Below are positions 9,570-20,282 of a stretch of 64,000 nt of DNA, one piece after another. The stretch comes from Micropterus salmoides (taxonomy: Eukaryota > Chordata > Actinopteri > Centrarchiformes > Centrarchidae). Each line of letters starts with the position of its first letter. Within the stretch, counting starts at the first letter, position 1. The stretch spans positions 14,373,742 to 14,437,741 of the forward strand of contig NW_024040041.1 of the NCBI RefSeq assembly GCF_014851395.1, in the 5' to 3' direction. Under the pieces are notes generated by a model that was given only the letters and a program-made list of their open reading frames with translations, was not told the DNA's origin and made no database searches. A program made the translations under genes and the position numbers.

Positions 9570-11340
9570 TAAGCTAACATTACTACAAAGCATGTAAAAT
9601 ATATTTTGATTTTGTGCTTCAGTTGGCTCAAGTTAGATAGTCACCAGTCGTTACATGTGAACTACTCCATGATGCATCAAAACGGCTCCCCAACATATCA
9701 CTGACACATTGCCGACGTCTGCCAGATATCTAGCATGCCAAATTGCCAAATATCTGGAGGAGTCGGCCAACTCGACATCCACATTCAGCCAATAAGAGCA
9801 GGCTGCTGGCTGAGTCCCAAAAAACCTTTTACTCAACTCCAGCTCTCTCTGTAGCTCAGACAATCCCTGCTACCTGCGTGTGCTAATCCATTCTTTAACC
9901 CATATTCTTTTCTTTATAATTGCTATTTTTATAATAACAAACAACAGCTGTTTCGTGTTTAGGTTTGCATCATTTCTTGACAAAAGGTGGTTAGGAGACC
10001 AGTGTCGGGTGACAGAGTCGCTGTCAGCTTGTGTAGTGTTTGACGCTGTGTCACTGATCAGTCAGGTAGTGTGAACGCCACAACGACTTCAAGACTCCCG
10101 TCACAAGATCGCAAGTTGTGTAGTGTGAACGGCACGGCCATTGGCCGACGCTGAAAATTGTGTAGTCTGCACGAGCCTTTGAGTGAGCTGGGCATTCATA
10201 CACTCCTAAAGCCAACATATCCTGCACTTGACAAACTAACTCTCACACAGGTTTATAGCAGCTATCACACCATAATGAAGCAATACACATGACATGCAAA
10301 CAGCATATAAACTCAGCAAAAAAATCACAGATAGCATAATAGCTCTCACCTTTAGGAGTTCTGTTTTGGTCTTTTCTTCGCAAAGTAACTTTAGCCGATC
10401 AAGTCCTCAAAGTCCAGCTAGCAACAAGCAAAGCTTTATATTTTCCTGGGGGACGGTGACTAGCCTATATAATAAGAATATAATAATAACGTCTCTTTCC
10501 GCCCGCCTCGTTCCCCCTCTGTGCTGTATAGTTAGCCGCCAGATTCTGAAAGGCTGAAATCCCTTTGAGACGCTCTCTGTAATCGATCCCCATAGTGCAG
10601 ATTATAGTATCTGCCACTGCAGTTGTACTTGAGGTAGAGTTGCACCGTTCTGTTTGCTGTCCGGTGTCCCCTTTGTCTTTTTCCGTTTCTTTCCTAAAGT
10701 TAGCTAACGTTACAGTTAACTTACTGAGGCTGAGCATAGCTGGTAGAGTAACTTAGTAACTTACTTCCAAGCTAACATTGGCTAGCTTGGCCTCCTCTTC
10801 ATTTATTGCTTTTTTGAAAAATCTGCTTATTAGAGGGAATTTTTTTTATTGCAGCTGATTCTTTCTTTTCATTATCTATTTTTTTCTTTCTCTTGGCAGC
10901 TCCGCTGGGCTTTCGGTTGCTATCGCTTCCAATACCACAAACACTAAGGTTACACTCGCAGATACAAGCTCTGACCATTGATCAGTCGCAAATTAATTCC
11001 ACTGTTTTAATCTCAACTTGTTCTTACAATTGTTCTTGAATCAGTTCGGTGTAAACCACCAGCTCTATTCCCACCTACCTTTACAGCTTTAAACACAGCC
11101 AAAACATCACCGCAGCTCTGTCCCTCTAACTGCCTATCCAAAAACTAGCTAAGCTCCCCCCCATACTCCCCCTAGTATTTACGTTTTACTTGCAGTGGTT
11201 ACATTGGTAGCCTGACAGCCCGGTAAAGTAACCATAAAATGGCAACCCACCTGCAGCTTCGCATGTGCTCTCGAGACAACAGCTTTAACCATGTTCACCA
11301 CCACACTACAACCCCCCAAATGAACTCCCAAGGGAACCCG
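9570..11340. other. Intergenic, probable transposon debris
   Basis: No protein domain recognised. Several GCTAACGTTA-type motifs and polypyrimidine stretches suggest old DNA-transposon sequence, but no matched terminal repeats were found. Confidence 0.4.
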
Positions 11341-11346
11341 TTCTTA

Positions 11347-13033
11347 TGCCTACAATCAGAATCAGAATCAGAAGGAGTTTTATTGCCAAGTAGTGTTATA
11401 AATCCGAGAAATTTGCTTTGGTGATAAGGTGCTACACGTAGACAAACATACAGTTGAGATAAAGAAATATAGAAATATATAAATATGGAATAGACAATGC
11501 CAAGACATAGACAAGAATAGACAAGAATAGACTTAAAAAGACAACTATTTGCAGAGACATGTGCAAAAGAAAAAAATTATTCTGGGTTTGTGTTGTGCAG
11601 ACGTATTGCAACGGAATATATACATTGGCAATATAAAAATATACAACAACAAAGATTTACAATTAACAACAAATATGTTCAATTTGCCAGGTTCGTGCAT
11701 GATATGAAATGAAATAGTATTTACATGTGCAGAGACATTTGTATTATTTGAAAGGGGGGAGTGTCAGTGGGAGACCCAGGCCTTGTTGATGAGGCTAGCT
11801 GCAGATGGGAAGAAGCTATTTTTTGTGGCGAGAGGTTTTGGTTCTGATGGACCTTCCAGAGGGGAGAGTCTGAATCAGTTTGTGTCCAGGGTGGGAGGGG
11901 TCAGCTGCAATCTTTCCTGCTCGCCTGAGAGTCCTGGACGTACAGGTCCTGAAGTGATGGAAGATTGCAGCCAATCACCTTCTCTGCAGAGCAAATGATA
12001 CGCTGCAGCCTGCCTTTTTCCGTGGCCGTGAAGCGTACCGGAAGGTTATGGAGGAGGTCAGGATGGACTCAATGATGGCGGTGTAGAAGTGCACAATCAT
12101 TGTCTTTGGCAGGCTGAACTTCTTTTGCCGCAGGAAGTACATCCTCTGCTTGGTGAAGGAGGTGATGTTCAGCTCTCGCTTGAGCTCCTGGGAGATGATG
12201 GTGCCCAGGAAGCGGAAGGAGTCCACAGTGGTGACGGAGGAGTCACAAAGGATGATGGGGGAGGGTGGGGCTGGGCCACGACCATCTCCACTGTCTTCAG
12301 AGCGTTGAGCTCCAGACTGTTCTGGCTGCACCAGGTCACCAGATGATCGATCTCCCACCTGTAGGCGGACTCATCCCCACCAGAGATGAGCCCAATGAGG
12401 GTGGTGTTGTCCGCAAACTTCAGGAGCTTGACGGACTGGTGACTGGAGGTGCAGGTGTTGGTGTACAGGGAGAAGAGAAGGCAGCCTTGAGGGGTGCTGA
12501 TGGTCCTGGAATCAGAGACATGTTTTCCCAGCTTCACATGCTGCTTCTTGTCCGTAATGAAGTCATTGATCCACCTGCAGGTGGAGTCAGGCACGTTCAG
12601 CTGGGAGAGCTTGTCCAGCAGCAGGGCCGGGATGATGGTGTTGAAAGTAGAGCTGAAATCCACAAACAGGATCCTGGCATAGGTTCGGAGTCCAGGTGCT
12701 GGAGGATGTAGAGAAGGGCCATGTTTAACTGCATCATCTACAGACCTGTTGGCTCTGTAGGCGAACTGTAGGGTATCCAGGAGTGGGTCTGTGATAGATT
12801 TTTAGGTTGAACAACACAAGGCATTCAAAGGGCTTCATTACCACAGAGGTCAGGGCGACGAGTCTGTAGTCATTTATTCCAGTGGTCCTTGGTTTCTTGG
12901 AGACAGGGATGATGGTGGAGGCTTTGAAGCAGGCTGGCGCATGGCATGTCTCCAGTGAGGTGTTAAAAATGTCTGTGAACACCAGAGACAGAGTCCGTCC
13001 CAGCTGCTTTGCCTGTCCGCTTCCTCCCATGCG
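11347..13033 (-). mobile_element. Rex1/L2-like LINE, 5'-truncated, with 3' tail
   Basis: Reading on the minus strand: a pre-RT and RT start (DIFNTSLETCHAPACFK, TIIPVSKKPRTTGINDYR, LVALTSVVMKPFECLVL), then the RT core (ILFVDFSSTFNTIIPALLL, a TPQGCLLFSLY motif, and LKFADNTTL for the usual FADD active site), then a thumb-like region (VDSFRFLGTIISQEL). The 3' end is at about 11347-11420 with repeated TCAGAA units in + orientation, the usual oligonucleotide tail. Frames are broken in several places and the catalytic ADD reads ADN, so it is inactive. Its 5' end abuts a group C V fragment at 13043. Confidence 0.8.
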
Positions 13034-13042
13034 TGTCCCCCA

Positions 13043-13124
13043 AGGGTGAGGACCCTGCTATATATTGCTGCACCAAACACACACACACACTGGTTAAAGG
13101 AAGCAGAGAGGCTTTAAAAAAACT
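13043..13124 (+). pseudogene. IGHV group C 3' fragment with weak RSS
   Basis: Immediately after the LINE, a reading GEDPAIYCCTKHTHTL matches the FR3 end of the group C copy at 24290. It is followed by heptamer CACACTG (13086-13092), a 23-bp spacer nearly identical to that copy, and nonamer AAAAAAACT (13116-13124). The sequence beyond the nonamer also matches 24818-24950. Everything upstream of the FR3 end is missing and LINE sequence stands in its place. Confidence 0.75.
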
Positions 13125-13560
13125 CCTCAGAACATTTGTTCACAAAGACCCACAGGTGACATTAGAAGATATGAAGTCAGATGACACTATCTAAATAGAA
13201 ACAGTGCCTCTAAAAACCCACACATGCACACTATGGAAGCAACAGCTGATGTTGTGGTTTCTGACTTCCTCATTGTTAAATTTAACGTGTGCTTTTTGAT
13301 TTTTGATTTTTAACAGGAGGTGTTAGGAATATATTTGGCATTATATGGATGGCCCTCGAAATGTTGTTAAAAAAATAATTAAAACATCTATTTTGTTTAT
13401 AAATAATCTTACTATTGAATGACTTTAAAATAATCTTCAGTATTAAAAAGTTCATCATATGATGAATTATAATTCTGATTATAATATTATAATCAGAATA
13501 CAAATGAATGATGTAAAACACTGTTTTCCAGAGATCTGTCAGATGTGGTGTGTTTCTCTG
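13125..13560. other. Spacer between C fragment and B2 gene
   Basis: The first 150 bases match the sequence downstream of the C pseudogene at 24818-24950. The AT-rich remainder (13370-13500) matches 62490-62580 upstream of the other B2 copy. No gene. Confidence 0.6.
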
Positions 13561-13683
13561 TGAGGAGGAGTCAATGCAAAACTCTGATCTCTTCCATCTC
13601 TACAAATGTGCTTCAGAGTGAAGGACAGAGACTGAATCACTGACATTTACAGTGTAGACTGGACAGAGACAACCAGATTTAAA
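13561..13683 (+). promoter_or_regulatory. IGHV B2 promoter region
   Basis: Octamer-like ATGCAAAA at 13574-13581, inside the GAGGAGGAGTCA context shared by all B promoters in the window. No TATA box is visible. The same 5' UTR precedes the B2 pseudogene at 62755. Confidence 0.75.
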
Positions 13684-14128
13684 ATGATCAGATATGATTA
13701 TTTGGGTGTTTTTCTCATCCTGTCTTTTAATTGGGCAGGTAAGATCAATGAAATTCTTTACTGGAAAGATGCTGATAATATGTAACTATTGTATATTAAC
13801 TAATAAGCTGTTTAAATATCTGCAGGTACTGAGGCTCAAACACTGACAGAATCTGAACCAGTAGTTAAAAGACCTGGAGAATCCCACAGACTGACCTGTA
13901 CATATTCAGGGTTTGGTGGCAATTATAACAACGCTTGGATCAGACAGGCTGCTGGAAAGGGACTTGAATGGATTGCTTATATCAGTGGTAGTGGTAGCAG
14001 CAAATACTACTCTCAGTCAGTTCAAGGCCGGTTTACCATCTCCAGAGACAACAGCAGACAGCAGGTGTATCTGCAGATGAACAGTCTGAAGAATGAAGAT
14101 TCTGCTGTTTATTATTGTGCTCGAGAGC
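13684..14128 (+). CDS. IGHV segment, group B2, intact
   Basis: A complete V segment. Exon 1 (13684-13738) encodes leader MIRYDYLGVFLILSFNWA and a split Gly codon at donor GTAAGA; exon 2 (13826-14128) follows acceptor TGCAG. FR1 reads TEAQTLTESEPVVKRPG, first Cys in HRLTCTYSGF, core Trp in NNAWIRQAAGKGLEW, CDR2 ISGSGSSK, and FR3 ends NEDSAVYYCARE. No stop occurs before the heptamer. The V exon has no ATG until late FR3, so scans that demand an ATG would miss it. It is the only intact B2 member; relatives at 24983-25217 and 62755-63186 are broken. The AAG-to-AAT change giving LKNED instead of LKTED is unlikely to be harmful. Confidence 0.93.
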
Positions 14129-14167
14129 CACAGTGACTGGAGTTGATTAGGCCGCTGTACAAAAACC
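14129..14167 (+). other. 23-bp-spacer RSS of B2 V segment
   Basis: Heptamer CACAGTG (14129-14135), 23-bp spacer, nonamer ACAAAAACC (14159-14167). Both elements match consensus exactly, so this is one of the two best-scoring RSSs of the window (with 52240). Confidence 0.95.
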
Positions 14168-14330
14168 TACAGTACTCATATTTCACATTGTTAGACCCCA
14201 AGCATGAACTCCTTTTCTTTGTATTCATATTACATACTTATTTCTATATTCAATAGTTCTTTTTTTAGTTATTGTTTTAAATTTCACATTTTCTTACAAT
14301 TGAATGTATAACACAATTAAAATCATATCT

Positions 14331-14899
14331 AAAGCAGAGGTGATTTCCAGGCATGTTTTCACTCTGCAGATATAATAACAGTCAACAGACTCTTCTATTG
14401 GCTCCAGTTACACCAACATTGATGCTTCATACATTTGATTCTTGACATCATTCTTGATCATATTTATTTATTTGGTTGTAAATAATTATCATATATTGGT
14501 TGTATATAGTGTGTAAATATCTAAACATCGTAGATGTAGAATGTAAATTGTACTGATCAAATATAGTGTGTATACAGTGTGTATATATTTAGATCCATGC
14601 AGAATGTTACTGATTCTACTTTTATTCTATCTGTATCAAAACATTTTCTTTTTTAACAGTTTTCACAACCAGCCTCTGTGACTGTGCAGCCAGGTCAACG
14701 TCTGACCATCAACTGTCAGGTCTCTTATACACCGCATATTACAAAGTTTCCCTAAAGAACAAGTTCAGTATCGACTTAGACTCTTCCAGCAACACAGTGA
14801 CTCTAAACGGACAGAATGTGCAGCCTGAAGACACTGCTGTGTATTACTGTGCCAGAGATCCACAATAACACAAACCATCAGTAGACCTGAAGAAAAACC
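14331..14899 (+). pseudogene. IGHV group A pseudogene with E-type RSS
   Basis: 14331-14446 copies the group A upstream region but stops just before octamer and TATA; about 200 unrelated AT-rich bases then replace promoter and leader. A V exon remnant starts at 14660 after an acceptor, keeps FR1 (QPASVTVQPGQRLTINCQVSY), then jumps to late CDR2, losing CDR1 and FR2, and ends EDTAVYYCARD. The heptamer is CACAATA (14861-14867), spacer 23 bp, nonamer AGAAAAACC (14891-14899). The spacer resembles that of group E (54734 copy), not of group A, so this copy is also recombinant. Confidence 0.82.
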
Positions 14900-15600
14900 C
14901 CTCAGTGCTTGAACACTTGTAACATGAAGCCACCAGAGGAGGAGCCCTCAGACCACTAATGACTTCAACACCAGTTCACTGTTACAGAGAGAAACAGACA
15001 TATTGTCAGTGAAAAAGGAGAAGGATTATAACATGGTTTAGTAAAATAATATAAAACACAGTGGAGGCTTTTTCCAAAATGTGTCTTACCTGTTTGACTC
15101 ACAATATTCATGTACAGCATTTTTTCAGCTCACAACTGTGCTTTAAAAAGCTCTTCACCTAATAATTCCTTCTTTATATCACTTTTTCATAAAACAAGAC
15201 ACATTACATTGATGGTAAATGCATCAGTAAGTTCTTCAGCCTCTTAGTTAGTTTAGTTTGACCTATTTGAATAAAAATGTAAATTCTGAATTATTATTTA
15301 ATAATCATCAAATGATTCTTATTTTTTGGGAGTGCATTGGGTGTGTCAGATTTTTATTTACTGTAATATGAAAATCACTTTGTAGACTTGATGAAAGATT
15401 AAAATGAAGAATATAATGTAATCTCACAGTTTAACAAGGTCAAGTTTTTGTGTGATGAAAATTGAGTTGTGAGTATGGTTAAAGTTGTTATTTGTTGGAC
15501 GATACTTTGTTAAATCTGACTATATAATAAATCACCAAATTCTACTTCATATTAAGCCTATCATATTAGTTGGCTGGTGTTACAACTCATGTCCAACAAA
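14900..15600. other. Intergenic, nothing recognised
   Basis: AT-rich sequence without V exons or transposon domains. Confidence 0.55.
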
Positions 15601-15621
15601 TAAAATGCCAAACTCTGTCCT

Positions 15622-15690
15622 TCCTGTGAGAACAATTCAATGCAAACACTAGATGTTTTCAACCTTCACTAATCTGACTGCAGAGAGGAA
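15622..15690 (+). pseudogene. Orphan B-type V promoter relic
   Basis: A decayed B promoter: GTGAGAACAATTCA then ATGCAAAC (15640-15647) and ATCTGACTGCAGAGAGGA near 15675, aligning with the intact B1 promoter at 16202. No leader or V exon follows. Confidence 0.65.
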
Positions 15691-15699
15691 AATAAACCT

Positions 15700-16190
15700 T
15701 TTAGTTTTCTCTGCAACTTTTGTTTTACACAACATAACAGTGTTTGTGTATCTGACTGAATTAATCACAAGTACATGGATACAATTTATAAAAAGAACAT
15801 GCTAGCAGAGCCGCCCTCAACATATTTATGTAGTTTTGTTTTAAAGTAGCAACACTTAATAATACTCTTTAGGAAAGCAGCAAATGCATATGCATGGAAA
15901 TAGTGACTGTGACTAACTCTTGAAACTGAAGACAGTTGGCTTTGAGTAAAAAAAGTAAAATATGTGTTACTGGAATAATCAGTGAAAAGACACAAATATT
16001 TCTTTGAAATAGTTACAATAAGTGGGTCTGTTGTGAACGTGAAGATGTCGGCCTGGGCTAACATTAGATTCCCAGGCAGAATTATTTTTGCAGTACGACC
16101 CTGTGGAACAGAAATATGCTTATTGATGTTGATTTGACATTTATGTTGATATTTTACAAGCATTAATATACTCACCAAACACTATCAGCT
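15700..16190. other. Intergenic, nothing recognised
   Basis: No V or transposon signal; an open frame on the minus strand (15786-16178) has no recognisable motif and AT-driven composition. Confidence 0.5.
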
Positions 16191-16201
16191 CTCTCCTCCC
16201 T

Positions 16202-16295
16202 GTGAGGAGGAGTCAATGCAAAACTCAGATGTCTTCCACCTCTACTTATCTGACTGCAGAGAAGATGACAGAGAACAGTGGACACACAGTTTAAC
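16202..16295 (+). promoter_or_regulatory. IGHV B1 promoter and 5' UTR
   Basis: GTGAGGAGGAGTCA followed by octamer-like ATGCAAAA (16216-16223), then a CTGACTGCAGAGA motif and a 5' UTR ending 1 base before the ATG. This 94-base module is almost identical before the genes at 46190, 51808 and 57033 and in the pseudogene at 2536. Confidence 0.8.
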
Positions 16296-16728
16296 ATGAT
16301 GGACTATAGGACAGGACTGCTGCTTTTAACTGTCTGCTGGGCAGGTGATCATCTGACCTCAATTTGACACAGTTCTTATTTCATGTACAAACTTAATTAA
16401 GCTAAAAAAAATGTCTTTACAGGTGTTGATGGTCAGACTCTGACAGAATCTGAACCAGTGGTTAAAAGGCCTGGAGAATCCCACAGATTGACCTGTACAG
16501 CCTCTGGATTCACATTCAGCAGCTACCACATGGGCTGGGTCAGACAGGCTCCTGGAAAAGGACTGGAGTGGATTGCTTTTATCTATACTGATAGTAGCGG
16601 CACATTCTACTCCCAGTCAGTTCAAGGCCGGTTTACCATCTCTAGAGACAACAGCAGACAGCAGCTGTATCTGCAGATGAACAGTCTGAAGACTGAAGAT
16701 TCTGCTGTTTATTATTGTGCTCGAGAGC
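16296..16728 (+). CDS. IGHV segment, group B1, intact
   Basis: Exon 1 (16296-16344) encodes MMDYRTGLLLLTVCWA plus a split Gly codon at donor GTGATC; exon 2 (16423-16728) follows acceptor TTTACAG. The mature domain starts VDGQTLTESEPVVKRPG, with Cys in HRLTCTASGFTF, CDR1 SSYHMG, core Trp in GWVRQAPGKGLEW, CDR2 IYTDSSGTF, and FR3 ending TEDSAVYYCARE. The two leading ATGs are in frame; either would give a working signal peptide. All structural residues are present. This gene keeps the pure B-type FR3 end and RSS, unlike the chimeric genes at 46190 and 57033. Confidence 0.94.
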
Positions 16729-16767
16729 CACAGTGACTGGAGTTGTTTGAGCAGCTGTACAAAATCC
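16729..16767 (+). other. 23-bp-spacer RSS of B1 V segment
   Basis: Heptamer CACAGTG (16729-16735), 23-bp spacer, nonamer ACAAAATCC (16759-16767), one base from consensus. Confidence 0.93.
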
Positions 16768-16973
16768 TACATTACTCATCTTTCAGGCTGTCAGAGCCCT
16801 GGACTGAACTAAAACTTATCAGTCCTGCTTCTCATGTACACTGGATATTGTGAAAGTTAATAATTTTCTACTCGAACAAAAGTCGTGTTAACTTGACTTC
16901 ATTTTGTATAGTAAAGTTTAAATATAAGGTGTTTACGATCAGCAGCGACTGGAACTCCATCTGTCAATGCCAT

Positions 16974-17045
16974 TTAATTCAATTCAGTTTTATTTATACA
17001 GTGCCAAATCACAACAACAGTTATCTCAGCGCTTTTCATAAAAGG
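16974..17045 (-). repeat. Non-LTR retroelement 3' tail (AATTG type)
   Basis: TTCAATTCAGTTTTATTTAT followed by GCCAAATCACAACAACAG is the reverse complement of the tail type seen at 4300-4392. No coding part is attached. Confidence 0.5.
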
Positions 17046-17181
17046 GCAGGTCTCTTTTTCTGTTAGCAGCTACTGGACAGCTTGGATCAGACAGCCTGCA
17101 GGGAAAGGACTGGAGTGGATTGGAATAAGAGCTGGCTTCAGCTCATTACAAAGCTTCACTAAAGAACAAGTTCAGTATTGC

Positions 17182-18306
17182 CTAAGGGGGCTTTCACACC
17201 TGAAAGTCCGCACCAAGGTCCGAACCAAAGTTCATGTTTTGATACATTCGGTTAGTTTTGGTTTGTTTCACACTGTAATTCTGCGACCGCACTAAAGGAA
17301 CTTACATGACAGACCTGCGTCCTGTCGTCATCATCTATGTTGGCTGCGTCTCCCTGTAGGCTACTTGACATTGATTTGTTTATTAAACAGTTCAGCGGAG
17401 AGCTTTGACAAGAATGAATGAATAAAAAAATGTAGGCTACATATGCATATTTGCTACTACATTTCAGTGTTTCCCACAGAATGACAGTGTAACTGTTGCG
17501 GGGGGGCATGCGTGTGCGAGTGAGATCAATTTTGACTAACAGCTATATACAGCGTGCTAGTCACGAAAATCCAGCTGTAATCACATAACATTAACTTCTC
17601 TCCTTATTAGCTAGGCTCCTACAGATTTGTGCAGCTGTGTTCCATGAGGGAGAGAGAGAGAGGTACGAGTGAGAGGAAGTGCTGCGAGAATGCACTACGG
17701 CGCTCTACAATCAAATAGGCCTATGATTTTAAATAGGCTTATTAAAAAAAAATCGAAAATCAATCTGTGGCGGTCAGTGTTGATATTGTGGCGGTCGGCA
17801 CAAATAAATGAACGTATAGGAAACAATGCATTGTTATTATTATGGTATTAGGCTACTACCTGCAGCACCAACTATACTGAAGGCTAGTTCAAATTCGCAA
17901 TTAAATGTCCTCATTGAGCGATGGCAGTGTGATAGGCTACTAATGGCCTAGTGGCCGTCTGTATCAAAAGATGAGCTGTCACGGGAGATTTATAATTGTG
18001 CCCATATTTCAATGCATTTCTCCATGCATTTATTTGTTTCCGGTTTAAACGGCAACCGGCGAACTTCCTGTAGGCTAAATAGCCTGAAAGTCCGAACCAT
18101 CCAAAAAATGCTTTCACACCAGAAATGAACGGAACCATGGTTCAGGTTGATCCGGACCGAGACTACCTCTTTTGGTCGGACCAAATTCTGTCTCTTTGAT
18201 CCGGACCGTGGTCCCGAGGAGGTTTCACATCTGCAAATTTGGTTTGGACCAAACTGAAATGTCCGAAAGTCCGGACCAAACGAGGTAGGTGTGAAAGCCC
18301 CCTTAG
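17182..18306. mobile_element. TIR DNA transposon inserted in V FR3
   Basis: Perfect 20-bp terminal inverted repeats (CTAAGGGGGCTTTCACACCT at the left, its complement ending at 18306), with further imperfect complementarity inside (AAAGTCCG and GGACCAAA motifs). The V reading resumes directly after the right end. TAA/TTA at the borders fits a PIF/Harbinger-type three-base target, but the few terminal bases are ambiguous with gene sequence. No transposase frame, so it is non-autonomous. Confidence 0.8.
17465..17828. mobile_element. hAT-like MITE nested in TIR element
   Basis: Begins CAGTGTTTCCCACAGAATGAC-like and ends AGGAAACAATG, the degenerate complement of its start. Two relatives in the window (50721-50979 and 61212-61572) share the GTGTTTCCCA start, the internal GTGGCGGTCAG motif and the end, defining one family. 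Confidence 0.75.
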
Positions 18307-18352
18307 ACTCTTCCAGCAACAGTGACTCTAAACGGACAGAATGTGCAGCCTG

Positions 18353-19130
18353 GATCAGCCTTCAGGCCTGGAGATGCAGTGGCACTGAGAGCAGCAAGGA
18401 GGGAACTAATGGATGGCATCAAAAACGCTAAGGGTACTTATGCCCTACGGATACAGGGCCATTTTTCCATCACTGACCCCTGGAGCATGTGGAGGGGCAT
18501 TAAGAGCATCACAGACTACAAAGGGAAGGATGCAGAATGTCCTCGGGACCCATCCCTTCCTGATGCTCTAAATACCTTCTATGCTCGTTTTGACTTATCC
18601 AACTCCTCCAGGTGAGCTACCTTTCAGTGTGTTTGCTGAGGAAGTGAGGACGACGCTGCGGAGGATTTACCCCCGCAAGGCAGCAGGCCCAGACGACATC
18701 CCCGGCCGGGTTCTGACAGACTGCTCAGTATCTTACTGGGGTGCTAAAGGACATTTTTAACTTATCACTCTCCTTAGCTACTGTGCCTGTTTGTCTCAAG
18801 ACGTCCACTATTGTACCAGTGCCCAAGAAATCAGCGGTGAAAAGTATGAATGACTATCGTCCCGTAGCCCTCACTCCATTGATCATGAAATGCTTTGAAC
18901 GCCTGGTTCTGGCCCCCATAAAGGACACAACATTAACATCAATGTGGACCCCCATCAGTATGCCTATAGGAGGAACCGGTCTGTGTCTGACGCAGTGTCA
19001 GCTGTCGTCCACTCTGCTCTCACCCACCTAGAGAGCAGGGATTCCTACGTCCGGCTGCTCTTCCTGGACTTTTCATCTGCCTTTAACACTATCATTCTAC
19101 TGTTCCGAGTCTGCCTTTGAGTCCTTAAGT
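18353..19130 (+). mobile_element. Rex1/L2-like LINE fragment, + strand
   Basis: Encodes the region before and at the start of reverse transcriptase: DPWSMWRGIKSITDYKGK, then LPDALNTFYARFDL, a broken PRKAAGPDDIPGRVL stretch, TIVPVPKKSAVKSMNDYR, PVALTPLIMKCFERLVL and FLDFSSAFNTII. No 3' tail follows. It differs in sequence from the neighbouring minus-strand LINE, so the two are separate copies. Confidence 0.8.
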
Positions 19131-19184
19131 TCTTGTATTATGACAGTTTAAATCTTTATTGCTACATTTAATTTAATGATGTCC

Positions 19185-19930
19185 ACATCTATCGATCGAT
19201 CTATCTTTATTGATCCCCAAGGGGAAATTGCGGTGTTGCAGCAGCAAAATTCACAGAGATTACAAAAAAAAATGTACAGACCAGATATATTTATTGTGTA
19301 TATTTACAAAACTGAGATGTATACACAAGTGCAACTGTGCGCATATTCAAGATGCATCACTTGCATTAACTGTAGTTTAATGTTCAGTCTCCTCTCCCTG
19401 CACAGGAGGACAGTTATTGTGTATGGTAATAGCAGTGGATAGGAATGACTTTCTGTTACGGTCCTTGCTGAGTTGTGCTGGAAGTCCGAGGTGGAAAGCG
19501 TTACGAGAAATGGTGGGAGTACAGTCCCCTGTGGTGCTCCTTTGCTGCTGACCACCTGTTCAGACACACCACCCCTCATTCCCACAAACTGTGGTCTGTC
19601 TGTCAGGTTGTCAATAATCCAGGAAGTTGTGGAGGTGTCCACCTGCATCTTTTGGAGCTTCTCCCGCAGCAGTAAAGGCTGGATCGTGTTAAAAGCATTA
19701 GAGAAATCAGAGAACATGATCCTCACAATGCTGCCAGCTTTATCCAGGTGTGAGTGAGTTAGCTGAAGCAGGTAGATAATAGAATCCTCCACACCAACCT
19801 CAGGGCGGTAGGCAAACTACAGTAGGTCAATGGAGGTGATCACCTGTGGTCTCAAATGTGCCAGAACCAGTCTCTCCATAACCTTCATAATGTGATCCTC
19901 AGGCAGGGACGGACTGGGAGTAAAAAATGG
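19185..19930 (-). mobile_element. Rex1-like LINE fragment with 3' tail, - strand
   Basis: On the minus strand: RT fragment (EDSIIYLLQLTHSHL, FSDFSNAFNTIQPLLL, SWIIDNLTDRPQ, a GAPQGTVLPPFL motif) then a 3' UTR ending in the typical TTCCCCTTGGGGATCAATAA block and (GATA)-like units at 19185-19215. Frame breaks and loss of the FADD region make it inactive. Confidence 0.8.
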
Positions 19931-20282
19931 ATCTGGACTTTATTTCAGACCAGCCCACCAGAACTTTTCACCGTATACTCCACGGCCACCCTGCTAATGC
20001 ATGCACAAATAGGACCAGCCTCTAATAAACCACCTAGCAGCATCACAGCCACTGATCACTATTGTAGTACTACTATAAAAAGGCTGCAGAACAAACACTG
20101 AAATTGTCATGATTGAACCCTCTCACATCACACTGAGATAAAAAGACTAAAATATCCACAATCCTCTGTCTGCTGCTTAGGGTCAGTAGTTGGCTTTAAG
20201 TCATGGGAGTAGGCCTACATATAATAAAAAACTGATTGAACACCTCTCAAATCAGAGAACGTAATCCAATGCTGTTTTTCTG

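Larger units (their letters stand above)
17047..18352 (+). pseudogene. IGHV group A pseudogene split by transposons
   Basis: Part 1 (17047-17181) carries CDR1, FR2 (TAWIRQPAGKGLEWIG) and CDR2 into FR3 (KNKFSI); part 2 (about 18303-18352) carries the next FR3 codons up to VQP. Between them sits a 1.1-kb TIR element with a second element nested inside. Part 2 has a 2-base deletion. The V end, RSS and everything 5' of CDR1 are missing; the 3' side is replaced by a LINE starting at about 18353. Confidence 0.85.

Noticed and set aside
16974..17045. V-exon coding sequence extending 5' of 17047
   Set aside because: This stretch is a retroelement tail; group A similarity starts only at CAGGTCTC (17047).
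18353..19930. Opposed LINE pieces as a twin-primed (5'-inverted) single insertion
   Set aside because: Both pieces cover the same RT start (VLAPIKD... and the matching minus-strand region) with clearly different sequence, so they are two different copies.
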